64,000 nt of DNA, taken from positions 62,001-126,000 of the forward strand of contig JAPUDO010000046.1 in assembly GCA_027493055.1 (NCBI GenBank), read 5' to 3'. The position numbers were made by a program, and so were the translations under genes. Shown here one piece after another: positions 35,624 through 45,085 of this stretch. The stretch comes from Niabella sp. GTDB taxonomy: Bacteria; Bacteroidota; Bacteroidia; Chitinophagales; Chitinophagaceae. The notes beneath the pieces are model-generated. The model saw only the letters and a program-made list of their open reading frames with translations, was not told the origin of the DNA and made no database searches. The stretch's first letter is position 1, and each line of letters begins with the position of its first letter.

Positions 35624-38600
35624 ATGTTCAATTGCTTGTTGAAAAGCAAACACATATCATGTGTTTTGTTAGTTCTATGTATTTTACTGAACATATCCAT
35701 TTATGCACAAAATGGAAATGAAGTAAAGGGTATAGTAAAAGATGCTAATGGGCAACCCATTGCTGGTGCTTCGATTGTAGCCGAAAATCAAAAGACGCAA
35801 TTTTCATCGGGAGCTCAATCAGATTCCGCCGGAGTTTTCCGATTTGTAAATCTGCCTGCGGGTGGGCCTTATTCCTTTACAGTCTCTTATGTTGGTTATG
35901 AAACACAAACGCTTTCAGGGTATACCATAGGGGATAAGTCAAATATTTCTGTAATTATAAAACTGGAGTCGAGGACACAATCATTAGACCAGGTAGTGGT
36001 GATAGGATATGGCACTCAAAGGAAAGCCGAAGTAAGCACAGCAATTGCGCAGGTAAGCGGAGAGGGGCTGAAAAACCAGCCTGTAAACAACGTTACAGAA
36101 GCACTTGCAGGAAAAATGGCAGGTGTGCAGGTAGCGCAGGGAACAGGCGAGCCGGGCGCTTCGTTGAGCGTTAAGATCAGGGGGCTTTCAACAATCACCG
36201 CAGGAAATACACCTTTGTATGTGGTGGATGGAGTGCCGATCAACGGATCGCAGCTTAATAATATTAACCCGAACGATATTGCTTCCATAGAAGTATTAAA
36301 AGATGCGGCTTCTGCGGCCATCTATGGCTCAAGAGGCTCTAACGGCGTGGTGATTATTACCACTAAGATGGGAACAAGAGGCAAAACCATTTTTAATTAT
36401 AATTCTTATTATGGGGTACAGCAGGTGGCAAAAACCATTGACATGATGGATGCCTATCAATACGCTGAAATAGCAAGAGATTCGCGTAACAATACTTACG
36501 CCGATCAAATGGAATCTATTAACAGGAGAAGAGCAGCAGCTGGGCAAACACCAATTGCCTACAGTATTAATGATGAAAATGGGGTGAGGCTGGCGAACAC
36601 AAACAATACAAGCACTATTATTCCTTCTGAAATACTACCTTACCTGAATGGTCAGGCGGGTCTTACGAACACCAACTGGCAGGATGAGATTTTCAGGGCG
36701 GCACCCATGCAAAGCCATTCCATATCTGCATCAGGCGGCAATGATAAAGTGAAGTTTTACTCTTCTTTAGAATATTTTGATCAGGATGGTATCATTATCA
36801 ATTCAAACTTTAAGAGATATTCCGGCAGGTTCAATCTCGAAGGCGTTGAAGGAATTATTAAGTACGGATTTAATTTAAGTCCTTCGGTAGTTTACCGCAG
36901 AATGGTTTCTTCCGATGGAACTTATACGGCGGGCGGCATTATATCATCAGCCCTGCATTATTCTCCTATCTTCCCGGTGTATAATGCTGACGGTACCTAC
37001 AGCTTCGCTCAAAACTCGTGGAGCAGTGATACAAGAACTACGCTGCCAAACGGATCAGTAACCAGCGGAAATGGCCAGACACAGGCATGGAACCCCGTAG
37101 CGCTTGCAATGCTGAATAAAAATAATCAGGACGAGCTAAAGCTCATCGCCAACGCTTTTGTTGAAGCAGCCATTTACAGGGGCATTAAGTACAGGATGAA
37201 TTTTGGTGTGGATTTAGGCAGCCAGCGAAATGATGAGTTTTCTCCTTCAACCATACCACTTTCCAATACAGCCGGCAATCCTGAATCTGAAGCCACCGGA
37301 AATTCTTCTACAGCGTTAAGAAAAAACTATGTATGGGAACACACTTTAAATATTACCAAACGCCTGGGAGCACATTCTATAGAAGGGCTTGCCGGCTGGA
37401 CGATTCAGAAATATCACAGCGATGCCAATAGTGTAAATGCTACAAAAGGATTTATAAGCAACCAGATCACCACGCTGAACGCCGGTGTTGTTACAAATGG
37501 CAGCTCAAGCGCCTCTGAATGGTCATTGGCATCAGGGCTGGCAAGAGTACAATACAGCTACTTGTCGAAATACCTGCTTACTGCGGCTATGCGGGCTGAT
37601 GGTTCTTCAAGGTTTGGAACTAATAATAAGTGGGGGTATTTTCCTTCTTTTTCAGCAGGATGGCGGCTGTCAAAAGAAGAGTTTTTAAGATCGGTAGAGC
37701 AGATCACAGAGTTGAAAATAAGAGCGAGCTACGGGTTCACGGGTAATTTCAATATTCCGAACTACGGCGCATTGGGCGAACTTTCTTACAACGGTTATGT
37801 ATTAGGCGGCACGGTGCCCACGGTTATAAACGGTGCATCGCCTTCATCAAGGCCTAACCCCGATCTGACATGGGAAAAAACCGAACAGCTAAACATCGGT
37901 ATTGACGGAAGCTTCTTTCGCAATGCGCTTACGCTTACTTTAGATTTATACAATAGTAATACTGATGGACTTTTGCTGAACGTACCTGTTCCGTTATCTA
38001 CCGGCTTTTCAACTGAGCTGAGAAATATTGGCAAAGTGAATAATAAAGGAATTGAAATAACTTTGGGAACTCAACAAAATTTTGGCTCTGTAAAATGGGA
38101 TGCTACTATCAACTATGCTAAGAACATCAACAAAGTAATTTCCCTCGGCCCGGGCAATGCGGATATTATCAACACCGGTGGCACTAACAACACATATTTT
38201 CTCACGCGCGTAGGCTATCCGATAGGCTCATATTATCTTCCCATAGTGCTGGGAGTGTTTAAATCGCAGAACGAAATAGACAGCTATCCTCATTACACAG
38301 ATGCTGCTACAAATTATGATCTGGCCACCTCTAAGCCCGGCGATTTTAAATTTCTTGATGCTGATGGCGACGGCGTGATAGATTTTACCAAAGACCGCGT
38401 GATCATCGGAAGCTACATGCCTAAATTCACTTATGGATTTAATTCCACTCTTGCATGGCGGAATCTGGATTTGAGCTTTGCGCTGCAGGGCGTTCAGGGA
38501 AATAAGATCATCAATCTGGCAAGAAGATACTTTTTCAATGCCGAAGGCAATATGAATAACTATGCGCAGGTTTACACTGGCAGATATATTGATGAGGCCC

Positions 38601-38926
38601 ATCCAGGGAATGGCGTTAACCGTGTAAACCGCGTTTCCAAAGGAGGAAACGGAACCACATCATCATGGCACGTAGAAGACGGATCATTTTTGCGCCTGCG
38701 CAACGTAAATCTTGGATATAATTTTTCAGAAAAAATGTTAGACAGGATCAGTTTCATAAAAGCTGCCAGAATTTATGTTGCGCTGCAAAATCCGGTTACG
38801 TGGACGAAGTACTCCGGCTATAACCCCGAAGTGAGCGACAGAAGTAATGCCACCACATCGGGCGAAGATTATGGCGTGTACCCGGTTTCAAAAACCACGG
38901 CCATCGGTTTGAACATTACTTTTTAA
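35624..38926 (+). CDS. SusC/RagA-family TonB-linked outer-membrane transporter (SusC 3)
   Basis: A 1100-residue TonB-dependent transporter. Visible are a signal peptide (about 1-29, ending YAQ), a CarboxypepD_reg-like domain (about 34-115), QVVVIGYGTQRKAEV, LYVVDGVPINGSQ, IYGSRGSNGVVIITTKMG and a barrel ending IGLNITF. There is no STN signalling domain between the signal peptide and the CarboxypepD domain, although an ECF/FecR pair is directly upstream. SusD 3 follows 20 nt later, then a glycerophosphodiesterase and a GlpT-like transporter, suggesting a glycerophosphodiester-type cargo (inference). Confidence 0.95.
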   Translation: MFNCLLKSKHISCVLLVLCILLNISIYAQNGNEVKGIVKDANGQPIAGASIVAENQKTQFSSGAQSDSAGVFRFVNLPAGGPYSFTVSYVGYETQTLSGYTIGDKSNISVIIKLESRTQSLDQVVVIGYGTQRKAEVSTAIAQVSGEGLKNQPVNNVTEALAGKMAGVQVAQGTGEPGASLSVKIRGLSTITAGNTPLYVVDGVPINGSQLNNINPNDIASIEVLKDAASAAIYGSRGSNGVVIITTKMGTRGKTIFNYNSYYGVQQVAKTIDMMDAYQYAEIARDSRNNTYADQMESINRRRAAAGQTPIAYSINDENGVRLANTNNTSTIIPSEILPYLNGQAGLTNTNWQDEIFRAAPMQSHSISASGGNDKVKFYSSLEYFDQDGIIINSNFKRYSGRFNLEGVEGIIKYGFNLSPSVVYRRMVSSDGTYTAGGIISSALHYSPIFPVYNADGTYSFAQNSWSSDTRTTLPNGSVTSGNGQTQAWNPVALAMLNKNNQDELKLIANAFVEAAIYRGIKYRMNFGVDLGSQRNDEFSPSTIPLSNTAGNPESEATGNSSTALRKNYVWEHTLNITKRLGAHSIEGLAGWTIQKYHSDANSVNATKGFISNQITTLNAGVVTNGSSSASEWSLASGLARVQYSYLSKYLLTAAMRADGSSRFGTNNKWGYFPSFSAGWRLSKEEFLRSVEQITELKIRASYGFTGNFNIPNYGALGELSYNGYVLGGTVPTVINGASPSSRPNPDLTWEKTEQLNIGIDGSFFRNALTLTLDLYNSNTDGLLLNVPVPLSTGFSTELRNIGKVNNKGIEITLGTQQNFGSVKWDATINYAKNINKVISLGPGNADIINTGGTNNTYFLTRVGYPIGSYYLPIVLGVFKSQNEIDSYPHYTDAATNYDLATSKPGDFKFLDADGDGVIDFTKDRVIIGSYMPKFTYGFNSTLAWRNLDLSFALQGVQGNKIINLARRYFFNAEGNMNNYAQVYTGRYIDEAHPGNGVNRVNRVSKGGNGTTSSWHVEDGSFLRLRNVNLGYNFSEKMLDRISFIKAARIYVALQNPVTWTKYSGYNPEVSDRSNATTSGEDYGVYPVSKTTAIGLNITF

Positions 38927-38946
38927 TTCTCGAAACAAATCTACAC

Positions 38947-40329
38947 ATGAAAAAATATATAACTGGAAAATATAGCCTGATCATCATGCTTGTTTATTCG
39001 ATGCTGTTGATCTCGTGTAAAAAATTCTTAAGCCTCCAACCTATATCAAACCCTACCGAAGATAATTTTTACAGCGATGCCAAAGGGTTGAACGGAGCGC
39101 TGATAGGCGTGTACAATGGGCTACAGGCAACTTCTCTTTATGGTGCTAACCTTTTACATTTTGAAGAAGTGAGGGCGGATAACATGGACAATAACAATCC
39201 CGGCGGTGGCGGTGGCGTTTCTTATCAGATAGAAGCATTTAACGAAACGCCAGCCAATACTATGCTCCGCGACACATGGCTCGGTTTTTACAACACAATA
39301 TTGAATGCAAACATTGTCATTGAAAGGTCAGAAACCATTGCAATGGATGAGGCTGCAAAAAAGCAAATTGTTGGTCAGGCAATGTTTCTACGCGGCCTGT
39401 GCTATTTTCATCTTGTGAGGCTTTGGGGCAAAGTTCCTTTAATCATAACGCCGCAAACCACTGCAGAAGCAAGAGCGAACACAAGGGCGGACAGCGCAGC
39501 TATCTATGCGCAAATTATTTCTGACCTGAATAATGCGGCTACCAGTTTGCCTGCGTCCTGGCCCGATGTGCAGAAAGGAAGGGCTACTTCTTACGCTGCC
39601 CGGGCTTTGCTGGCAAAAGTATATCTATGGCAGAAAAGATATCCTGATGTTCAAACCACTTTAAACCCTGTAGTGGATGCTATCAATGTAAAGTCGGTAA
39701 TCTCGCTGGTTCCTCAAACCAGCACTTTTCCCGGTAATTTAAAAACGAGCAAAGACGTTTTGTTTGCGGTGCAATACCTGAGCGGCGGTGTGGGAGAAAG
39801 CGTTCATCAGAATAACCGTTACCGTAACCAGGATAATGGTTTTGTTATTATGCTTCCGCAAACGCTGTTTGAGAGCGGAGATAACCGAAAGGCCCTGGTG
39901 GCGCCCACAGGAAACGGTGCAAGGCCCGGGAAATTTAATGTGCCCGCTTCGAACAACGAAACCAGCGCCGATTTTCCTGTAATACGCTGCGCAGAAGTGA
40001 TGTTAATGTACGCCGAAGTATTGAATGAACAAAGCATAACGCCCACAACGGAAGCCTTTGCAGCTTTAAATACCGTAAGGTCAAATTCGGGAACAGCAAC
40101 TCTTTCAACGTCAACCACACCTACAAAAGAAGCGTTTAGAAATGCTGTGTTTAAAGAAAGAAGATTAGAGCTGGCATTGGAATGCGATCGCTGGTTTGAT
40201 ATTATTCGTACCGGTCAGGCGCCGTCAATTTATCCGTTAGTTCCTTCAACCCGTTACATCTATCCCGTGCCGCAATCTGAAATTGATAATCTGAATGATA
40301 AAACAGGATGGCAGAATCCGGGGTATTGA
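38947..40329 (+). CDS. SusD/RagB-family outer-membrane lipoprotein (SusD 3)
   Basis: A 460-residue SusD-like lipoprotein, at the short end of the family. The signal peptide ends in lipobox LISC (Cys24) followed by KKFLSLQP. Conserved helices are GQAMFLRGLCYFHLVRLWG, ARALLAKVYLW, PVIRCAEVMLMYAEVL and the C-terminal RRLELALECDRWFDIIR and YIYPVPQSEIDN. It starts 20 nt after the SusC 3 stop. Its end (GWQNPGY) overlaps the possible N-terminal extension of the next gene but not the start I favour. Confidence 0.95.
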   Translation: MKKYITGKYSLIIMLVYSMLLISCKKFLSLQPISNPTEDNFYSDAKGLNGALIGVYNGLQATSLYGANLLHFEEVRADNMDNNNPGGGGGVSYQIEAFNETPANTMLRDTWLGFYNTILNANIVIERSETIAMDEAAKKQIVGQAMFLRGLCYFHLVRLWGKVPLIITPQTTAEARANTRADSAAIYAQIISDLNNAATSLPASWPDVQKGRATSYAARALLAKVYLWQKRYPDVQTTLNPVVDAINVKSVISLVPQTSTFPGNLKTSKDVLFAVQYLSGGVGESVHQNNRYRNQDNGFVIMLPQTLFESGDNRKALVAPTGNGARPGKFNVPASNNETSADFPVIRCAEVMLMYAEVLNEQSITPTTEAFAALNTVRSNSGTATLSTSTTPTKEAFRNAVFKERRLELALECDRWFDIIRTGQAPSIYPLVPSTRYIYPVPQSEIDNLNDKTGWQNPGY

Positions 40330-40370
40330 TGGAACAATTAAAAGAAGAACGAATTAAATTATCAAAAAAT

Positions 40371-41336
40371 ATGAGCTATTATTTCAGGCCGCTTATTAAT
40401 TTTTTTACCGGCATTTTTTTTCTGCTTGTTATTTCGTCCTGTAGCACACAACAGCAGACTGCTGCTACCAGCGCGTTTTATGAAAACAAGATAGAAAACC
40501 TGATCCGGCAACTACATGATCCGCAAAAAAACGGGGTGCTGGTAGCCGCTCACCGTTGCGATTGGCGAAATCATCCCGAAAACTCAATTCCTGCATTAAA
40601 AAGCTCCATTACAATGGGTGTGGATATTGCAGAAATTGATCTGAAAAAAACAAAAGACGGGGTGCTGATACTGATGCACGATAAAACCATTGACAGAAAT
40701 ACAAATGGCAAAGGCCCCTCCGAAGATTTTACATTGGAAGAAATAAAAAAATTCAGGCTTAGAAACGGGCTGGGAAGAGTAACCGATAATGAAATTCCTA
40801 CGTTCAGAGAATTTTTGTCGGAGGCCAAAGGAAAAATCCTGATCAATATTGATAAGGGTTACAACTATTTTCCCGAAGTGGTGCAATTGCTGCGCGAAAC
40901 CGGCACGCTACGCCAGGCCATCATCAATATTGACGATAACACAACACTGGATGAGGTAGAACAACGATTCGGAAAAATGCCTGACGATGTAATGCTAATG
41001 CCGGTTGTTGTATATAAAGACAAGGATAAAGCCTACGTTGTTATAAAAAGTTATCTACGGCATAAAAAGACCATTTTCCAGCCCGTATGGGATAAAGATA
41101 AATTAGTTAAAGACGAAAACTTTATTGCTTTGAAAAAGATGGGGTACGGCATTTGGATGAATAGTCTTTGGCCTTCTCTAAACGGAGGTCATGATGATGA
41201 TAAGGCGATTGAAGAAAATAAACCCGATGAAACCTGGGGATGGCTGATAAAGAATGGAGCAACCGTCATCCAAACCGACCGGCCACAACAACTGCTTCAA
41301 TACCTGGTAAAGAAAAAGCTGCATCCTAAATTTTAA
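40371..41336 (+). CDS. Lipoprotein glycerophosphodiester phosphodiesterase
   Basis: A 321-residue GDPD-fold lipoprotein. I use the ATG at 40371 because it gives a signal peptide with lipobox VISSC (Cys24); the frame opens earlier, overlapping susD by 22 nt, with a non-signal N-terminus. The catalytic pattern is clear: VAAHRCDWRNHPENS (His61, Arg62), then DIAEIDLKKTKDGVLILMHD (Glu88, Asp90, His near 103). The enzyme splits glycerophosphodiesters to glycerol-3-phosphate and an alcohol, on the periplasmic or surface side. The GlpT-like importer follows 3 nt later, so product and transporter match. Confidence 0.92.
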   Translation: MSYYFRPLINFFTGIFFLLVISSCSTQQQTAATSAFYENKIENLIRQLHDPQKNGVLVAAHRCDWRNHPENSIPALKSSITMGVDIAEIDLKKTKDGVLILMHDKTIDRNTNGKGPSEDFTLEEIKKFRLRNGLGRVTDNEIPTFREFLSEAKGKILINIDKGYNYFPEVVQLLRETGTLRQAIINIDDNTTLDEVEQRFGKMPDDVMLMPVVVYKDKDKAYVVIKSYLRHKKTIFQPVWDKDKLVKDENFIALKKMGYGIWMNSLWPSLNGGHDDDKAIEENKPDETWGWLIKNGATVIQTDRPQQLLQYLVKKKLHPKF

Positions 41337-41339
41337 GTC

Positions 41340-42686
41340 ATGTTTAAGTCTGTTGTCAACTTTTTCGCGCCGTCACCCCCCATTGAGGTAACGGATAGCC
41401 CGGATATTTTAAAAAGGAAATACAATAAGTACAAGTGGAGTGTTTTTCTCTCGGCTACTTTTGGATATGGATTGTACTATGTATGCAGGCTAAGCCTGAA
41501 CGTAATAAAAAAGCCGCTTATCCAGGAAGGATTTCTTACAGAATCACAATTAGGCATCATTGGCTCGGCTTTGTTTTTCTCCTATGCTTTTGGCAAGCTG
41601 GCCAACGGGTTCCTGGCTGACAGAAGCAATATCAAAAGGTTTATGGCAGCAGGGTTACTTATATCTGCACTGGTGAATTTAGCATTAGGTTTTACTACTT
41701 CGTTTATTGTATTTACCATATTATGGGGCATTAACGGGTGGTTTCAATCAATGGGCCCTACACCAGCTATTATATCTATTACAAGATGGTTTAGTAACAA
41801 AGAAAGGGGAACCTATTACGGGTTCTTCAGTGCCAGCCACAATTTGGGAGAAGCCATTACTTTTATTGCAATTGCCTTCCTGGTAACATTGTCCGGTTGG
41901 CAATGGGGTTTTTGGGGCGCGGGAATAATCGGTTTACTGGGCGTGCTTATTATCACTTTTTTTATGCACGAAAGTCCGCAAAGCAAAGGACTACCGTCTC
42001 CACATAAAACAGATGAAAAGACAATGCAGCAATCTGCTGCAGCAAATAAAAACATAGCAAGGGCACAAATGGAAGTTCTGAAAAATCCATTTATCTGGAT
42101 ACTGGCATTGTCAAGTGCATTTATGTATGTAAGCCGGTATGCGGTAAACAGTTGGGGAATTCTATTCCTGGAAACAAAAAAAGGATATACCACCCTGGAA
42201 GCCAGCTCTATTATTTCCATCAGTTCAGTTTGTGGTATTATCGGCAATATCATTTCAGGAGCTGTTTCCGACAAATTTTTTAAAGGTAAAAGAAATATCC
42301 CCGCATTGATTTTTGGTGTACTGAATGCTGTATCGCTTGCGGTTTTTCTTTTTATACCCAAAGGATACTTTTGGGTTGATGCGGTAAGTATGGCCACATT
42401 TGGAATAGCTATTGGCGTTCTTATCTGTTTCCTTGGTGGCCTGATGGCCGTAGACATAGCATCAAAAAAAGCTGCCGGTACTGCGGTAGGCGTGGTAGGA
42501 ATAGCCAGCTATATAGGAGCTGCTCTGCAAGATATTATCAGTGGCAATCTTATTCAAAAGAACAAAATAGTGGTTAATGGTATCTGGCAATATGATTTTA
42601 GCCAGATCAGTTACCTGTGGGTTGGAGCCGCGGTCATTTCATTTTTATTAGCGCTGCTCGTATGGAAGGCAAAGCATGATGAGTAG
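41340..42686 (+). CDS. Glycerol-3-phosphate/organophosphate:phosphate antiporter (GlpT/UhpT family MFS)
   Basis: A 448-residue, 12-TM major facilitator of the organophosphate:phosphate antiporter family. Hallmarks are GYGLYYVCRLSLNVIKKPL near TM1 with the phosphate-binding Arg, SALFFSYAFGKLANGFLADR, NGWFQSMGPTPAIISITRWF and FFSASHNLGEAI. The middle loop (about 215-240) is hydrophilic, as in GlpT. It starts 3 nt after the glycerophosphodiesterase stop; together they would convert a phosphodiester to glycerol-3-phosphate and import it in exchange for phosphate. Substrate is inferred from this context; UhpT-like hexose phosphates are an alternative. Confidence 0.88.
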   Translation: MFKSVVNFFAPSPPIEVTDSPDILKRKYNKYKWSVFLSATFGYGLYYVCRLSLNVIKKPLIQEGFLTESQLGIIGSALFFSYAFGKLANGFLADRSNIKRFMAAGLLISALVNLALGFTTSFIVFTILWGINGWFQSMGPTPAIISITRWFSNKERGTYYGFFSASHNLGEAITFIAIAFLVTLSGWQWGFWGAGIIGLLGVLIITFFMHESPQSKGLPSPHKTDEKTMQQSAAANKNIARAQMEVLKNPFIWILALSSAFMYVSRYAVNSWGILFLETKKGYTTLEASSIISISSVCGIIGNIISGAVSDKFFKGKRNIPALIFGVLNAVSLAVFLFIPKGYFWVDAVSMATFGIAIGVLICFLGGLMAVDIASKKAAGTAVGVVGIASYIGAALQDIISGNLIQKNKIVVNGIWQYDFSQISYLWVGAAVISFLLALLVWKAKHDE

Positions 42687-42979
42687 AAAAAACAGATGCC
42701 CCCTATATCCGGTTTAGTTTTGTGTAAAATCGTCTGTATATACTTTACACCACTACATAAGCACTGAATAAAAGCAAAAGAGGGTGCCTAACATTTTTGT
42801 GGCGGGTGATAATACCCTGCCACGGCAGAAAATATAAAGCCTCAATTGTTGAAGGGCTTATGCCCCTGAAAGGGTCAGATGTTTATAGAAAAAATATGCA
42901 CAAGATTGTACGACCCCGAAGGGGTCGAATGGCATACAATTATAAATAACGTTCTATAAACATGTAATCCCTTAGGGAT
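42687..42979. other. Convergent intergenic region with inverted repeats
   Basis: About 290 nt between the GlpT-like and flavoprotein genes, which converge. It has no ORF. It holds a large inverted repeat element (42879-42963) containing a smaller GC-rich hairpin. Confidence 0.6.
42879..42963. repeat. Nested inverted-repeat element between convergent genes
   Basis: Outer arms ATGTTTATAGAA (42879-42890) and TTCTATAAACAT (42952-42963) are perfect 12-nt reverse complements. Inside is a GC-rich hairpin, CGACCCCGAAGGGGTCG (42911-42927). The layout resembles dispersed intergenic repeats of Bacteroidota genomes and may serve as a bidirectional mRNA end. Confidence 0.7.
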
Positions 42980-44218
42980 TTAATAGCTGATATTAGCAAT
43001 CGCTTTGGCAGCTACCCAGCCGGTGCTCCATGCATTTTGAAAATTATAGCCGCCGGTTATACCATCTACATCAATTACCTCGCCGGCAAAAAACAGGTGA
43101 GGTATTTTTTTGCTCATCATTGTTGCGGAATCTATTTCATTTAAGGTGATGCCCCCTGCAGTTACAAACTCTTCTTTGAACGTGGTTTTACCTTTAACTG
43201 AGAAAGGAAAAGCCGTAAGATTCCTTATTAATTCATTCTGGGGTTTTGCCTGCAGATCCGCTCTGCGACAGCCTTCCACTACCCCGCTTTGATGCAGGAG
43301 GAACTCCCATAAACGCTGCGGTAATCCAAAAGAATTTTTATGATACAATAACTGGGATCCGTTTTCATTACGTAACTGCAAAAATTTTTCTTTTAAGGTT
43401 TGCTCATTGTAACCCGGCAGCCAGTTCACTACAATATCAAACTGCCAGTTTTTTTCTGCCAGCTCACGTGCAGCATAGGCACTTAATTTTAGTACAGCAG
43501 GACCACTCAGCCCCCAGTGCGTAATCAATACCGGCCCTTGCTGCAGCAGCCTGCTACCTGTTATTTTTACTGCCGCATCCGTTACACTTATTCCCATTAA
43601 TTTCGTAACAGGATGTTGGGGCAGGTTAAAGGTGAACAAAGAAGGAACAGGTGCAGCAAAACTATGCCCGGTACTTTTCAGCCAATCGAACATAGAAGCT
43701 TTGGGGAAACCACCTGTTGCAATGCAGACAAAATCAGCGGTCAGCTTCTGGTTGGCAGATGTTTCTAATTCAAAGCCTTGATCAACCGCGTTAACAACCT
43801 TTATATCGCACTGCATTTTTATTTGTACACCATGCTTATCCGCCTCTTTCAATAAGCAATCAATAATGGTTTGGGAAGAATCGGTTACAGGAAACATACG
43901 TCCATCCGCCTCCGCCTTAAGCTGTACGCCACGCTCTTTAAACCATTCAATGGTATCCTTTGTAAAGAAGTGATGAAATAGTTTTTTTTCAAAATTATTT
44001 CCGCGGGGATACCGTTTGCTCATTTCTGCAATATCGAAGCAGGCATGTGTTACATTACATCGGCCGCCACCGCTTATTTTCACTTTAGAAAGCAGTTTAT
44101 TGGAACGTTCTACAATCGTTACTTTTAACGCCGGATTCAATCTTGCAGCATTAACCGCGCAGAAAAAACCCGCAGCGCCACCGCCAATAACTATGAGGGA
44201 TTGTGGTTCATGGTTCAT
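42980..44218 (-). CDS. BaiN/HI0933-family NAD(P)/FAD-dependent oxidoreductase
   Basis: A 412-residue flavoprotein from the ATG at 44218 (MNHEPQSL); the frame extends 14 codons upstream only through a repeat array. It shows the Rossmann dinucleotide motif VIGGGAAGFFCAVNAA, ISGGGRCNVTHA, IATGGFPKASMFDW, THWGLSGPAVLKLSAYAAREL and the C-terminal FAGEVIDVDGITGGYNFQNA, all typical of the HI0933/YhiN family. The physiological substrate is not settled. It lies 3' of map on the same strand across about 50 nt of heptamer repeats. Confidence 0.9.
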   Translation of the reverse strand: MNHEPQSLIVIGGGAAGFFCAVNAARLNPALKVTIVERSNKLLSKVKISGGGRCNVTHACFDIAEMSKRYPRGNNFEKKLFHHFFTKDTIEWFKERGVQLKAEADGRMFPVTDSSQTIIDCLLKEADKHGVQIKMQCDIKVVNAVDQGFELETSANQKLTADFVCIATGGFPKASMFDWLKSTGHSFAAPVPSLFTFNLPQHPVTKLMGISVTDAAVKITGSRLLQQGPVLITHWGLSGPAVLKLSAYAARELAEKNWQFDIVVNWLPGYNEQTLKEKFLQLRNENGSQLLYHKNSFGLPQRLWEFLLHQSGVVEGCRRADLQAKPQNELIRNLTAFPFSVKGKTTFKEEFVTAGGITLNEIDSATMMSKKIPHLFFAGEVIDVDGITGGYNFQNAWSTGWVAAKAIANISY

Positions 44219-44277
44219 TATTGATAAAATATGGCCGATAGTCCATGGACCATTGACCATGGGCTATTGACTACTTA
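44201..44277. repeat. Heptamer array between map and the flavoprotein gene
   Basis: Eleven consecutive 7-nt units (TTGTGGT, TCATGGT, TCATTAT, TGATAAA, ATATGGC, CGATAGT, CCATGGA, CCATTGA, CCATGGG, CTATTGA, CTACTTA) span the flavoprotein start and reach the map stop. Similar units occur at 24357-24398. Confidence 0.6.
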
Positions 44278-45071
44278 CATACAAACAAATTTGCATTATT
44301 CCTCTCAGCCTCTTCAATAGGTGCATAGCTGGACAGTATATCGGCCTTGCCTCTCCTCACACATACATCATGCTCAAAATGTACAGAAGGACTGCCATCT
44401 TTGGTTCTTACGGTCCAGCCATCTTTTTCGGTAAACACGTTCTTGGTACCCATATTGATCATGGGTTCAATAGCCAGTACCATTCCCTTCTTAAGTTTTA
44501 CGCCGGTACCACGTTTTCCATAGTTGGGCACCTGCGGATCTTCGTGGAGGCTTTGCCCCAATCCATGCCCTACCAGTTCTCTTACCACGCCATAGCCGTT
44601 TTTCTTTTCAGTATGCTCCTGTATAGCAAAAGCTATATCGCCCATCCTGTTACCTTCCACAGCCTTTTCTATGCCCTTGTAAAGCGACTCTTTAGTAATC
44701 TTCATCAGCTGCTGCACATTGCCGGAAGGCTCCCCTATAGCAAAAGTGTATGCATGATCGCCATGCCATTTGTTTAGTATAATTCCAACATCAATAGAAA
44801 CAATATCACCATCCTTCAGCTCGTTCTTATTAGGGAAACCATGCACCACTACGTCATTTACCGAAATACATGAATTATATGGATAACCATGATAGTTGAG
44901 AAAAGAGGGTATCCCGTTATGATCCCGGATATACTTGCCGATCAATTCATCAAGGTATAAGGTGGTAATACCCGGTTTAAGAACTTTGGCAACCTCACTT
45001 AATGTTTCACTAACCAGCAAGGCACTCCTGCGCATCAGCTCCACCTGCTCATCTGTTTTAATAATAATCAT
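44271..45071 (-). CDS. map: Methionine aminopeptidase, type I
   Basis: A 266-residue enzyme removing the initiator Met from new proteins in the cytoplasm. I use the Met at 45071 (MIIIKTDEQ); another start lies three codons upstream. The type I signature is complete: VVVHGFPN (His77), SIDVGIILNKWHGDHAYTF (metal ligands Asp94 and Asp105), RELVGHGLGQSLHEDP (His), VLAIEPMINMG (Glu) and VHFEHDVCV (Glu). It follows secY as in most spc operons. A terminator-like hairpin stands just before its start codon. Confidence 0.95.
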   Translation of the reverse strand: MIIIKTDEQVELMRRSALLVSETLSEVAKVLKPGITTLYLDELIGKYIRDHNGIPSFLNYHGYPYNSCISVNDVVVHGFPNKNELKDGDIVSIDVGIILNKWHGDHAYTFAIGEPSGNVQQLMKITKESLYKGIEKAVEGNRMGDIAFAIQEHTEKKNGYGVVRELVGHGLGQSLHEDPQVPNYGKRGTGVKLKKGMVLAIEPMINMGTKNVFTEKDGWTVRTKDGSPSVHFEHDVCVRRGKADILSSYAPIEEAERNNANLFVCK

Positions 45072-45085
45072 AGCCTGCAAATTTC

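Noticed and set aside
40308-40370. Overlapping earlier start for the glycerophosphodiesterase
   Set aside because: It would overlap susD and bury the lipoprotein signal peptide; the ATG at 40371 gives a proper lipobox.
41816-42457. Minus-strand open frame of 213 codons
   Set aside because: Antisense shadow of the GlpT-like membrane protein, with no independent start context or homology.
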